64,000 bases of DNA from Lineus longissimus (lineage: Eukaryota; Nemertea; Pilidiophora; Heteronemertea; Lineidae). This document shows, in pieces, positions 29,276-40,743 of the stretch. The translations under genes were made by a program, and so were the position numbers. The stretch is taken from contig NC_088310.1 of the NCBI RefSeq assembly GCF_910592395.1, positions 3,293,501 to 3,357,500 of the forward strand. Reading direction: 5' to 3'. How positions within the stretch are numbered: position 1 is the stretch's first letter; each line of letters opens with the position of its first letter. The notes under the pieces are model-generated. The model saw only the letters and a list, made by a program, of their open reading frames with translations, did no database searches and was not told the origin of the DNA.

Positions 29276-31952
29276 GTGCACAAGTGGCTGATCCGAGTAG
29301 CCAGATCGCAAGAGATGAGTAGATCAAGAAAAAGATTCTGCAGTCTCTGAACATGCCACAGAAAGTCAGAATGTCCCACTTAAAATTAACTAAAAGATGT
29401 TTTATATATTTCAAATTTATTTCTTCCCGTCTGTACATACAAGATGGTATCATAAACATGGTGAACAAAATGCTACATTCAGTCGTATAACATAGAAAGG
29501 AGCATGAGCAACAGCAAATGCTGAAGTCCATCCACTTTCAACTGATGCTAAGAATTCAAAATATACGAAACAGAGGGAGTGTCAATTTGGACTTGATAAA
29601 GATTCTTTGTAGACAAAGTCAATGGACAGCCCACTTCCGAGTCTGACTCTGTACGCATACATCATGTCTATTTACATATGGTGATGGATCCAACTGAAAA
29701 TGCCATAAAACCTACAATTACTTAGAAAATCAATAAACAACAGTTCTGTCTTCTAATTTGTCAGAACAACCATTATGATAGGAGTTCAGTCATGCTGGTA
29801 CAAATAATTAAAGGAGGGAGTTGGTAGATACCCCAACATCATGGGAATCATGGTATGTATTGAATAAGCTTATGTACAGATACATTTTATCAGATATTAT
29901 AGAAGACCGATGGGAAGATAATCATTTTTCTCTTTTTTTGTTGAAACAATTTTTTTAACAAATGTAATTCACATCGCTCAATTTTTACATTGAGAAACAC
30001 TTTTGTGTTGACACTTAGGCGGTTGAGGCAACTCAATTATACATACATGTAGGCCTATCACACGTACATGTAAATTTGGCCATTTGTACAGTAGCCCCTC
30101 AACTGGCTAAGTAGCGTTGACAACACCATACACATACAGTGATAAATTAACCAAGTTACCTTGCTACTAAACGCAATTTGACTCTAATACCTATGTGTAG
30201 TATATCTACATCTCTACATTAAACCGGTTCAGGTTCCTATTTTGTGCCAATGAATTAGGATAAAATATTCTCCCCCTCGTTTAAATGGTAAACCAAAGAA
30301 AAGACCTGAATGTGGCACCAAAAAAACTCACAGTCACACGGCGAAGTTAGACCCAGACCAAAACCAAAAGGAAGAGCTTACCACTTTACCAGGTTGGATT
30401 TTGTTTATCAAGCATAATAGATCTATTACAGGGTGTCCCAAAAAGTTACTCTTCAACATCATCAAACTTCCATTCATGTTGTAGTTTCACCGTTGAACTT
30501 TTTATTTTTTATTTTGATTCGGTATTAAAAATGCTTTATGAGACGTCACCTGGTATAGCAAATTGGAACAGTGCAATGAAGCAATATTTACAAAATGGAT
30601 GTACATAAATTGATTATGATTACCCAAAGTATGAAAAAATGACTGAAGAAAAATAAATCCAAGTCCAGAGACTTCAGTTCAGTTATTTTGAATTTTGGAA
30701 CAAGGGCCTTTAAGAGATATTACCATATTCAGTGGAAGATATTACTTGATCTTTGACAACCGTCATAATTATTGTCAGTTCTTTGTCCTTGGGTAATCAT
30801 AACATGCACAGTACCGAACCACACAGTCACGAAAGTAGAAAAGTGCACCCAACCCCCAAAAATAATAACCCCTGAAATATAAACCAGCTATGAACTCCTC
30901 TCCACCAAAAACAAATGCCGAGATCGGATCGGAATCTGTATGTATCACCTGATAATTCATTTGTTTACGAGACTTTTTTTGCTCAATTCTTTGAGGGTGG
31001 GAGATGCCCAAATTTGTTGCCATTGAACTTCTCAATCACACAATTTGAATGTTTACTAGAAGATTATGAACAGTATCTGCAGTATTTGACACCGTTTGAG
31101 ATGACAAATTCAACAGCAAAAAAACACAAGTTACAGGAATATTACCCAAAGGATATAGAGGGATCCAAATAAGACAAAGAAATCACATGTGTGAGGCTGT
31201 TAATCACCGTAAGTCTGAACAGGCGGCCTAACAGATTTAAAGACAGCAGCCTCTGAATAGTAATTGGAAACACCATTACAGAACTAGCTCTGGCATCTAG
31301 AAAGAGGTAACAGCCCCTGACAGATTTTACAGTATTCTACAGATATTACTACTAACCCAGTACCATTTTCCATCTATTTTAAAGCTCTGTCCATGGCCGC
31401 CTATATCATGCAGTAAGCTATTTGAAACTACAGCATGAGTCAGCAGAATAAAAAATCAAAGATGTAAACACTGGACTAATATTTGATTATTTCAATCTCC
31501 AAAGTATCAACCAGTTGAAATCACTCATGCACGAAAATGCCACACAATTCCCCAGGTTCACATTTGCCATAAAGAATAAAAATTAGAACATCCTGATTAG
31601 CATATGCAAACCTGAAATCCTGTTATCAAGATGAAAGATTAGTCTACCAAGACTGAAGATTAGTCTAATTCAATTCATTCTCGTTAGAATCATCTAACTT
31701 ATTTTTGTGAACACATCAACAAATATTACTGCAGTTATGCTTATCTTCATTAATGTTGCATGTAACAGAAGCACTTGAAACCCAAAATACTTAAGGAAAC
31801 CTTTCCAAACCTAAAATCATTTAATTCGAATGGGGGAGATCAACAGCTAGCTGCATATATAAATGGTGACAAGTTCCTTAACACCATTTGAAACTGAAGC
31901 ACACAGCTGCAGCAGTACTTGTAGATATGCTAGTCCATAAGACAGTCCCTTC
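29276..31952 (-). other. Probable long 3' UTR of TMED10
   Basis: No recognisable exon on either strand. The complement of tttatt at 29416-29421 gives AATAAA on the minus strand and may be the poly(A) signal, which would make the UTR about 2.5 kb. Nearer signals could be used instead. A small plus-strand ORF at 30915-31172 matches nothing I know. Confidence 0.35.
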
Positions 31953-34253
31953 TTATTCGATGAGCTTCTTGGCCTTGAAGAAACGCCTAAGGTAGAGGAC
32001 CTGCCACGTTGCCAGGCCGAGTAAACAGCACATTGAGAATATACTGAAGTATAGCACACGTGAATGGGTGGATTCTGAAATAGAGACAAGGACAATCAGA
32101 CATGTTTTGTTGCGTTGCTGTGAATGGCTGTGAATGGCTGTGTTATTGAGATTTAGTAGCACCAGCTGCAACATTACATTGACAGTTTGCTCTGCCCTGC
32201 TTTTGTTTTGTGGAGCCTGTCCTTATCTGTGAGATGCTCCAGAATATGCAGTTCTGAAACAAAAAATTCCATCACTCCGTACACTGAAGTCGGGCCACTA
32301 TTCTCCAACTTTCTGCTTCAGCAAGTGAACTTACCACAGTCCATTCGATAGTAATGTGAAACAAATTTGATTGATACGAATGAAATGACGAGACAAATTG
32401 TTTTACCAGATGACATAAAATTGTGCAAACAAAATACTGACCATTAGTATCTCTCATCTCCTCTTCCCGAGATCTCATGTAAGCAAAGTCATTGACAATC
32501 GATTCTGAGAGATCTTCAAGTCTTCGCAATTCTACTTCCATTGGCTTCAACTTCTCAGCCTTGGCAATCTGCAATACACAAAAAATGAAAGGAATTGTAC
32601 ATAGTATTACAACCAGAGAATATAACACAAAATACCAAAGATAGAAGACATATCTGTTATGCATAACCTGAACATTGAATGTGGGTCACCGTCAGACAGT
32701 ATCAGTCAAAAGCCACATTTTACCCAAAAAATATACAAAATGCAAATCAAAAAAAAATCTGAGAGCACTGAAATACTCAATCGATGAAGCTGCAACGATT
32801 ACTTGAAATTTCCATTGAATAGACTACCCACCAACAAGACTGAAGATGCTAAAGGTTTTTTGCTCGCTCATTTCCTCAACCATGTAACAAATGGTGACAA
32901 TAAAATCAACACATATAAGGAACCTCATATCTTTCTACTAGTGCCCGAATGATCCTCAGTGGTCTGGGGTGCAGGCTTCAAACCTGTAGCCGACTGACGT
33001 CGGAGTGGTTCAATTCCACCTTTCGGGCGTTTATCACAATACAAAGAGTGAAAGGGAGGACCTTTTGCAAATATTACTTACACTTTCATAATTTTTAGCT
33101 TCTACTCCATGTTTCATCATGAGGAACACCTCTCTATCTGACCCCTGGCCACCTGGTGGGAGACAAAACATTTTAGAACATTTCAAACGGACCCCATTTC
33201 AAACACAATTTGATAGCTCAGGGATCAACACCGAGTTGGTTCTACTTCTTCTTCTCTCATGCTACATTGGAAACCTTGGTTCTACTTATGGCTTTCTCAC
33301 TGAACAAGATCTTAAGAAACCTGACCACAAGGTTAACTTCATGGACAACCAACCTTAACTAACTATATTGGCACCATGACAATGATGCAGATAATTGATT
33401 TTCCACTTTTAAATGAGACAGACTTTCACAGATTCAGAGCTTTTGAAGGAATTATATCAAACTTTTGAAAACCATACCTCCAGACATAACGGACACAAAG
33501 CACACCTCAAACATGTCATATTCTTCTGTTGTAAAGGCAAACTTTCCTTTGGTGGCATCTTCCTTTTGATACAAAATGTGACCTTTGGAGTCTTTTACCT
33601 GGAATCATAAGCAATATACAATTTATCAATACATGTGAAAAGAACTAGGCCTACCTGCAGAAAAGGTTTCCAAAAATACTCTTCAGATAGGGATGTCTTT
33701 CTGACAACAAACCTATAAAATATCGAAACAGCTGTTGAACGAATGCACAGGCATTGCGAGTTGACAGTTCAGTTAACGTTTTGGGCTCCGATTATTGTAT
33801 AATGTATCGCCATGTCTTAGAAGATTTGTGTAATATCGCCGCTTTTCAATGGAAATTAACGTTACGAGGTAAGTGGCAATTAGGCTATAGACTGATACTA
33901 CAATACCGAGTTGTAGGATGCCGATGCGCTGCATGCTTCTGCAGGCAGGTGCAGTGCTCCTGTTAGCCTCTCTCTTCATCACAACTCACAGACTCGGTTT
34001 AGTTTTCACTATTTTTTCTTTGATTTCAAAAACAAGAAGACAAAGCCATGGTTATAAGGATACTAACATGTATTGACCCCTTCTGACCGGGGGCCTCGGT
34101 GAACTCGAATTCGCCTGTTACCAACACATCTTTATGGATTTCCTCTCTCAAACATTTTTTGTTGTTGGCACCCGGAGACAAACTAAACCTCAAAGCATCG
34201 ATGCTAATGAAGCAAATACTGCACACAAGTAATAAATATTGTGTCAGATCCAT
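31953..34253 (-). CDS. TMED10: Transmembrane emp24 domain-containing protein 10 (p24 delta)
   Basis: Five exons on the minus strand: 34253-34068, 33598-33478, 33152-33082, 32568-32442, 32074-31953 (TAA). Total 627 nt, 208 residues; human TMED10 has 219. A signal peptide (about 1-20) is followed by the GOLD domain with [16 protein letters not shown] and [18 protein letters not shown], a coiled-coil with [18 protein letters not shown], a single membrane segment, and the cytosolic tail [11 protein letters not shown] with the FF and KK signals for COPII and COPI. It is a cargo receptor cycling between ER and Golgi. ATG 34253 is chosen because it directly precedes the signal peptide; an in-frame ATG further upstream would add 32 residues of no clear function. 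The intron between exons 33082 and 32568 holds a tRNA gene on the other strand. Confidence 0.95.
32877..32919 (+). promoter_or_regulatory. External Pol III promoter of tRNA-Sec (PSE-like and TATA)
   Basis: A TATA-like catataag at 32912-32919 sits about 30 bases before the tRNA 5' end, and a PSE-like caaccatgtaacaaatggtg at 32877-32896 sits about 65 bases before it. This is the spacing of the gene-external type 3 promoter known for vertebrate tRNA-Sec genes. The PSE match is by eye. Confidence 0.55.
32943..33029 (+). tRNA. tRNA-Sec: Selenocysteine tRNA, anticodon TCA
   Basis: Eighty-seven nucleotides nearly identical to animal tRNA-Sec: starts gcccgaatgatcctcagtgg, anticodon TCA at 32978-32980 inside the caggcttcaaacctg arm, a long variable arm with CCGAC pairing GTCGG, the T arm agtggttcaattccacc, and the acceptor 3' strand ttcgggc plus discriminator G. 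The acceptor stem gcccgaa pairs with ttcgggc. Length and long variable arm fit the family. It delivers selenocysteine at UGA codons. It is encoded antisense within a TMED10 intron. The nearest run of four T downstream is at about 33062. Confidence 0.97.
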
Positions 34254-35841
34254 CTCTGAATATTCACAAATAAGGATATCAGCTAAAAAACGAAATAAGA
34301 GACTGAACTTGGTTAATTTGATGACGTTTTGAAAGGGATAATTTGCCACAACTTAGCTAACGTGGCACACACAGTAAAGGTCGGCACTTTCCGGTAAACT
34401 TCGGAATTCCAAATTTGCCAGGTGAAAAGAAAAATACCGTATTTTATTGGATGATATTGACCTAAAATGTAGTTTAAATGGAATATAAAAAAAGATAATG
34501 CATAAAAATCATATCAATAACTTTTATTATAAATTTTGATTGACACAACAATTTCAAACAAAATTGATTTATGACATTAGTGATCAGAAAAATAGCGCCG
34601 AGGTAAATCATGAACCGGTGTAGAAGTTGAAAATGTCCCCCTGGAAAAGTGTCCGACCCCATTGTATTTTGACTGGAATATGGCTATCTAGAGGCCATGA
34701 CCGACAGGTCCAAAGCAGTAGTTCCACCTAGGTCTCCACTAGCCAGGGGCCAAAACACTAGTTCTTCAATCTCGAGTGAATACCATGGATACAGATGGGC
34801 CTACTCTATCCCTATGCATGACTGTATGTCTAGACGACGTTGAAACTTGGCCAGATTTATTCTACAAGAGACAAGCTATTCAGAAATGTATAGGTTTGTA
34901 TGAGAGTAAGGTACTGCCAAGTCTACAGCAATGACGTCGCGTCATTTTTGGAGTCAGGTAGGCCTGGCCTCCGCACCGGCCAGTGAGACCGTAGCGTCGA
35001 ATGGCGGTGTGCCGAGTGGGGCGAGAGCAATCGGTGTTGGACGACCTTGAACTTTGGGGATGTAGGACAAAAATGTTGGATCTTGATTTGTGATTTGTGT
35101 AAAAACAGGTGAAAACACATCACAGTTAAAAGATAGTAGCCTATGCTTATGACACACCAGTTTAGCTTGAGCATTTCTATAAGGCCTATACTTGTAGAAG
35201 AAGGAAACTTGGTAAACACTGCTCCATCGACACAGTCACACAAGAAGCATTGACCGAGTGACTAAATACATACAGGGTGGTCGAGAAAAAACGCAACTGG
35301 ATACTTCCACTGGCACTGCCAGGCAATTCACTGCCATTCCCCCAATATAGGTCCTGTACAGGTATAACACTATAGCAACACGTAATTGACTAGCCTATGG
35401 CTTATGCATGAGTCGTGACTAGTAAGTACAGTACAGCCTACAGGGAGGATGTGAACTTGTGAAGCCATGGCCAATGTCACATGTGTGTAGCATATCAATG
35501 TACAATGTACAATGTACATGTACTGCATTTAATTATAGGCCAAGCGTTGCAACAAAACATAGCACCACTAGACATCTTCTGACCAGTCAGAGGTGGTGGT
35601 TCAGAGCCAAAGAAACCTAAATATAGATCTAAATATAGATGTGTCGTAGTTCCCATGACGATAGGTGGAAGCCCTGTTGAATCTTTGATCCAGCAAACTG
35701 CGGAGCGCTAGGTACTCTGACTCTGAGTATGGAAGGACCCCAGCCTGGCTGTAGACTCCCATCAAAACTAGTATTGGCCATCAAATGAAATAATTCTTTC
35801 CTCATTCATTTATTTCAGGGTGCTTGTTTTGAGACCCCATC
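34254..35841. promoter_or_regulatory. Divergent region between TMED10 and MRPL33
   Basis: TMED10 (-) and MRPL33 (+) are head to head. An acceptor at 35817-35818 just before the MRPL33 start indicates a 5' UTR exon upstream. A GC-richer patch at about 34940-35060 could hold a promoter. No coding exon was found. Confidence 0.35.
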
Positions 35842-36521
35842 ATGTTGCTTACAAGGCCACTGCTTAACACAGCTGCCAGTGGAAAGTAAGTCTGGAAAGA
35901 AACTTGTCTTTGGACCTTCACTCAGTACATACACACATATGTAGTAAAAAGAAAAAAAGTTTGTGTTCAGTCAGTGTAACTGACAAAAGTGCTCTTTACA
36001 CTACTTATTTCAGTCCAGTACCAGGATTTGGAAGTTAACCACAGGGGGTTTGAAGTTCTGGGGCACCGAGTTAAAAGAGGAGCTTGGTTACCAAAGATTT
36101 GCCTCCTTAACGTTTGTGAAATATTGAGCCCTGCACTGCAGACATCTTTACATGAATTTTCTATTTATTATATAATGCTCGGTTTCAGGAAAATTATGGT
36201 AGTCCTCAAAAGCATGTCGGGCACTGGTCACAAGGTAATCCGAATTCGTGAGAAGGGCGGTGATAAAATGGAGCAAATCAACTTTGATCCATTTGGTAAG
36301 TTTGGTCAAATTGAATGGAAACAACCAATTTGGGACCAAAACTAGTGTCTTAATGGAGAGGTTGTCCTTAACAGAGAGGTGTCTGCTAAGGGAGATTCCA
36401 CTGTAGCTGTTTCCAATCTGGACAGCACTTTCCACAAATAATGATGTTGACGTTTTCCTTTTCAGTGAAGGAGAATGTTCTGTATCGTGAACTGAAGAAA
36501 ATAAGGACAATTCGAAAGTGA
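35842..36521 (+). CDS. MRPL33: Mitochondrial large ribosomal subunit protein bL33m
   Basis: Three exons: 35842-35885, 36189-36295, 36466-36521 (TGA). Total 207 nt, 68 residues; human MRPL33 has 65. After a short basic N-terminus (MLLTRPLLNTAASGKK), the core reads VVLKSMSGTGHKVI, then MEQINFDPFVKENVLYRELK and a basic end. The arrangement SGTG, a linker, then (H/N)(Y/F)DP-V, and a C-terminal K(K/R)I matches bacterial and mitochondrial L33. The mitochondrial form lacks the zinc-binding cysteines, as here. It acts in the large mitoribosomal subunit. Confidence 0.85.
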
Positions 36522-36804
36522 AAGATGATAACTTTTCCTTTGATTGGTGGCAAGATAAAGCAGAGGACCAACAGTATGCTTTTCGATGCATGGATTGTGT
36601 GGGGTGTGAAGAATCTTTGGACGATGCAGTGTCTGAGCTTGGCAATAACATGATTGTTACATGAACTTTTAGAAATGTACATCTCTCCTTCTAAGGATAT
36701 GAAGAATATGGATTGTGGGACAGTCATTCAGCATCATGTTGACATTTGGTTGAGTACTCATGCAGTAGATTCTGACATTGAAGAGTTTTGTACATATTGT
36801 TTAC

Positions 36805-36810
36805 AATAAA
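36805..36810 (+). terminator. Poly(A) signal of MRPL33
   Basis: AATAAA about 285 bases after the MRPL33 stop codon, the first such signal downstream. Confidence 0.6.
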
Positions 36811-37732
36811 CTCCTTAAAATAATTTGATATTCTGTTTTTTATTCCATAAATAGAAAGAGATTTTGTAAAAAGCCAAAATGAAAAAAATCGGAAATTTCT
36901 GCAAAAAAAAAGTGCAAAAATTTTGTGGTTCACAGTATTTTCTTCTTGGGTGAATCAGATCATTGACCTCGTCGTGACACCATTGGTTCATGTAAAGGCC
37001 AAACTCTTCCTTATACAAATCCTCAATCATATACAAATTCTGATTTTACTTATCCTTGGAAGTACCCAGTAGCACCACCATATCTTACTCGATGCTTTGA
37101 ATTTTGCCACTTGTATTGGGCCTAACTCCACATCAGACATCCACATGTGGTGTTCTACGCTGTAATGATAGGCTAGATATTGTAAACAAGTAGACACAAA
37201 AGTTTAAGGCCTTTAACACTGACCTCTTGAATATAGGTCTAAATCGATCAAATTAAAACCATCCATTTGATTAACAAAATAAACAAATTAGGCCAGGAAA
37301 CAAAGGAACCATGGTCTTTTGACATCAATATGGGTCACGATAGACACAAACAGGATCTAGTACGCAATTCATATTCATATAGAGAAGACATTGAGGCCTG
37401 CACCATTATTCTTGTTTGGCGAAAAGTACATTTTGGAAAGTTTCAAAGGTAAGACTGTACACTTTTTCCCCTGGCTGCACTGACAGTGTATGGCCGAATT
37501 TAAAATAAAACCAGACTGTCTTTAGTGTAATATGTTTATTTACGTCAGAATAATCCATGCAAAACGAAGTTACATAACGCAATGTATGTGTAGTTTATTG
37601 CACGCACACTGTTACGCACTCATATCTGCATGGATGTCAATTAGAAGACATGTGTTCTTATAATATTCTAACTTCTGGTGACCTACTAGTACGATGAGTG
37701 AATATTCCAACTTCCAGTGACCTTCTAATACG
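36811..37732. other. Intergenic sequence between MRPL33 and the stanniocalcin-like gene
   Basis: AT-rich sequence without a supported exon. It must contain the promoter of the 37733 gene, but no clear element was recognised. Confidence 0.4.
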
Positions 37733-39248
37733 ATGAAGTGGCTTGTGACTGTCGCCTGTCTCCTGTTAACTGGTATCAAGGGTTACACATTAGATGGCAG
37801 GCTTTCAGACCCGGAGAGTCCATCTGTCGGTAAGGACACCTTATACTAGAGTTTTATAAAGTTTTTGCAAAATACCACTTTAAGCTAATTATTTCCCTAT
37901 TCTTAGCCGAATGTGGTGGGAACTTTCCTCAAATCAAGATCTTAACAAGTCAAGGACACTCATGGATTTGCCAGTTGAGATGTGTCTCTGTGTTCACTAG
38001 GACACCACATGTTGTTAGATGAATAAGTCCTACACTGAAGTCCGTCCACGAAGTTTGTTAAGAGGGAATCCTATTAGAGTTGTGACCAGGAGTTAGTTTT
38101 GTGAACACCTGTGGCAAATGTGTGTCTGTGTGAGTTTGCCGTGAGACCACTTTCACCTACATTCCCACATGTGGTAGCTATAAATTTGCAGTTTTAGTTG
38201 TTGTAATGTGCTAATGTCCAAATTGAGATGTCCAAGGAAGATATTTCTTTTTGCCTTCACTCCTGATACCAGTAATAGTGTCCAGTCAGCCTGTGAGTGA
38301 AGTCAAGCAACAATATATATCTCGATCACTTTTAGTTTTACTGTGGCGTGTCTATTTCTATTCGGACATTCTTGAATTCTCCATCTTCCAGCCATTGACC
38401 CTGAATGTGTCGCCCTCGCTGAACATGGCGTATGTGAATTCTATGAGTGTTTCTTTGAGCGCTACCGTTGCCATGACTTCCTGCTGGCGGATGCCAAGAC
38501 CATCTGTATGAAACTCCAGGACCGCAAGGACAGATTGACTGAACCGGTAAGTTGCGGCTGCCGTGTGAGGTATTCTGACCAATGGGCCGAAACAAATAGG
38601 CATTGGCCAAAATGACTAAGGGCCAAAATGGTAGTGGGCAGAAGTAAAAGGACCTGGGTGGAATTGGTCACCAGGCTGAATTGACCATACACCATCACAA
38701 CTTCAGCTCAAAATACTAATCATCTGACTTTTCAGGGAAAGAAGTGGGTTCATGACACAGAGGTCTGCCTCCAGACAGCTCTGGTTCAGAACTACACCTC
38801 CAACAACTCCATTGAATGTGCCGCATTCAGACAATATGGGTTCAGACAGCACACCAAGTGCTCCATTGACAATGGCGTCTGCAACATATTCTGGGACAAC
38901 AAGTTCACCTTGACTGGCGTCTTGGATATGCACAATCTCAGGTAATCCAAAATTGGCTATGAAAATTGTGATGTTGATACTGATAGTCGTTCTTAACACA
39001 ATGTTTTAAAACTTGTTTGTTTATTGATGTGCTAGGATGATCTGACAAAGCGTTTGTGGTAACCAATGTTATGCTGAGAATGAGATGCAATTTTAGCGTT
39101 ATTATGAAACAAAATTTCTCTTCCCAATTTCAGCCACATCAGGCACACCCTATCTGTCCTGTGGCAATGCTCACAGTCCCGGCTGGGCAGCTGGCTAGAA
39201 CAACTCGTCCGTGTCAAGCAGTTTTTCACTGGATCAGATTCAAAATAG
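37733..39248 (+). CDS. Stanniocalcin-like secreted glycoprotein
   Basis: Four exons: 37733-37829, 38392-38546, 38736-38941, 39134-39248 (TAG). Total 573 nt, 190 residues. A signal peptide (MKWLVTVACLLLTGIKG) is followed by a cysteine-rich, mostly helical domain. Cysteine order and flanking words follow stanniocalcin: C-x8-C then two nearby Cys, an IC-M-L motif, GKKWVHDTEVCLQTAL (compare GKAFVKESLKC in STC1), then C-x-F preceding a further Cys and SIDNGVC. Ten cysteines lie in the mature domain; vertebrate STC has eleven, the last for dimerisation. Two possible N-glycosylation sites (NYT and NNS) lie between cysteines. Stanniocalcins are secreted regulators of calcium and phosphate handling; STC2 also inhibits pappalysins. 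The C-terminal extension of vertebrate STC is much shorter here. It could instead be another cysteine-rich helical family. Confidence 0.65.
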
Positions 39249-39403
39249 TCTCTGGATGGACATTATTTTCACTTGATGATTCACCCTTGGGTTGATTTGA
39301 TACTTTTCATGTTACCGTTAACCCTTTATTTTGCGGGGCCTTATGTGTTTGCGAAAAACATTCTTGCAGCCATCTATTTCTGAGAATGGATGCTTTTTCC
39401 AAT

Positions 39404-39409
39404 AATAAA
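39404..39409 (+). terminator. Poly(A) signal of the stanniocalcin-like gene
   Basis: AATAAA about 155 bases after the stop codon. Confidence 0.6.
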
Positions 39410-40743
39410 ACCAATTGAAACACATCATTCCAGACGCACCCGCCCTGGAGTTCAAGGTTGTACCCCCTCACTGCACTAGGCTCGCAAAAATAAAGGGCTT
39501 TACAGTAGTTGACTTTGATAATGATCTAATTGTACAATTAACGCTGTCTGTTAGAATCTGCATGGCGATGGTCATCAAAATTTGGAATGACGAAAAATGA
39601 TTATTTTATCAACCAAGCTAGACAACTGCATGTAATTTCAAGCTCGCCCCAGCCCAGATACTTTTTTTCTGTTACCATACCATCTGTCAAGTAAAAAATC
39701 AAATTGTCAAGTATCGGATTGTTGATTTACGATCCTTGAATGTACATTTTGTGAGATATATGAGCAGTAAATATTTGAGATTGAGTATGTGGTGTTGTTT
39801 GCTTTATCTCATCCCTGCTTCATTGAAAAAGGGGTTCCCAGGAATTACAAACCACTGTCAGTGGTTCTTCTTCAGCTTTTGCGCTGCACTTTAGAGATGT
39901 TGTTTCCCAGGGAGTAGTCTTGTTTGGCAGTGAAGAGAGCAGAGACTAAGCAGGGTTGGCGAATGTAAAACAATGTATGGCTAAAAATTTTGCGAATTCA
40001 ATCTGAATTGCCATGATTTGGCGAGAGAGTAATAGTGTTGTGCGAAAATTGATCAAAGTCTATCAAAAAGATCCACTTTCACACCAAATGCACCAAGGAA
40101 CGATCGTTAGTCAGTCAAACTTTATCATGTTTGCGGGCGGCCGCGCTATCACACGTGGGGTTGCTATCGTCTGCATTGTAGGTGTACCCGTTGCCGCTAC
40201 AGTGATTTTGGTGGCGCTGCTGGTCGCCTTACGCATACATTATTTGCCAGTTTCCCGCTCGCTTCGTTGCCATGGAGTCTCCGGTCACGGGTTCACTTGG
40301 CTATAAAGTGGCTAGGAGGAAAAAATTCACAGAGCCAACCAGGGCTGCTAAGCCTGTAAGTAACTGATCACCAGCTCCTCGATTGTTTCCATTCAAACTT
40401 AATGACCTACAAAAACCATGCTGTTCAAGGTCCAAGGAAAAGTTAATGAAATGGTCCAGGGACCATGTGCTCACCTCGGGTAAATTCCTGACCAGATAAC
40501 CAGCTGGAAGAGGTTGGTTGTTACGTAGGCTGTCCTGTCGTCTCCAAAGTTTATTAGTGGTGACCCAGGTGGAAATTTTAGGTTGTGTCAAGGTCTTCCT
40601 AACCTGATTAGATAACCAGCTGGCAGAGGCAATTTGTTCCATTGTCTCTCGTTTTCAATTCTAAACGAAATTTTAAATTTCCCGCTAACAAACCCGGAAG
40701 ACACACTCAGCTGATAGGGATCACATGACCTTTGCTGTCCAGA
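39410..40743. other. Intergenic sequence upstream of SLC35F6
   Basis: No supported exon. At 40480-40640 a segment containing agataaccagctgg is present twice, at about 40493 and 40612, suggesting a short local duplication. The promoter of SLC35F6 should be in the last few hundred bases. Confidence 0.4.

Noticed and set aside
30915-31172. 85-codon plus-strand ORF as a gene
   Set aside because: No family resemblance, no splice or promoter support, and it lies in the presumed 3' UTR of TMED10.
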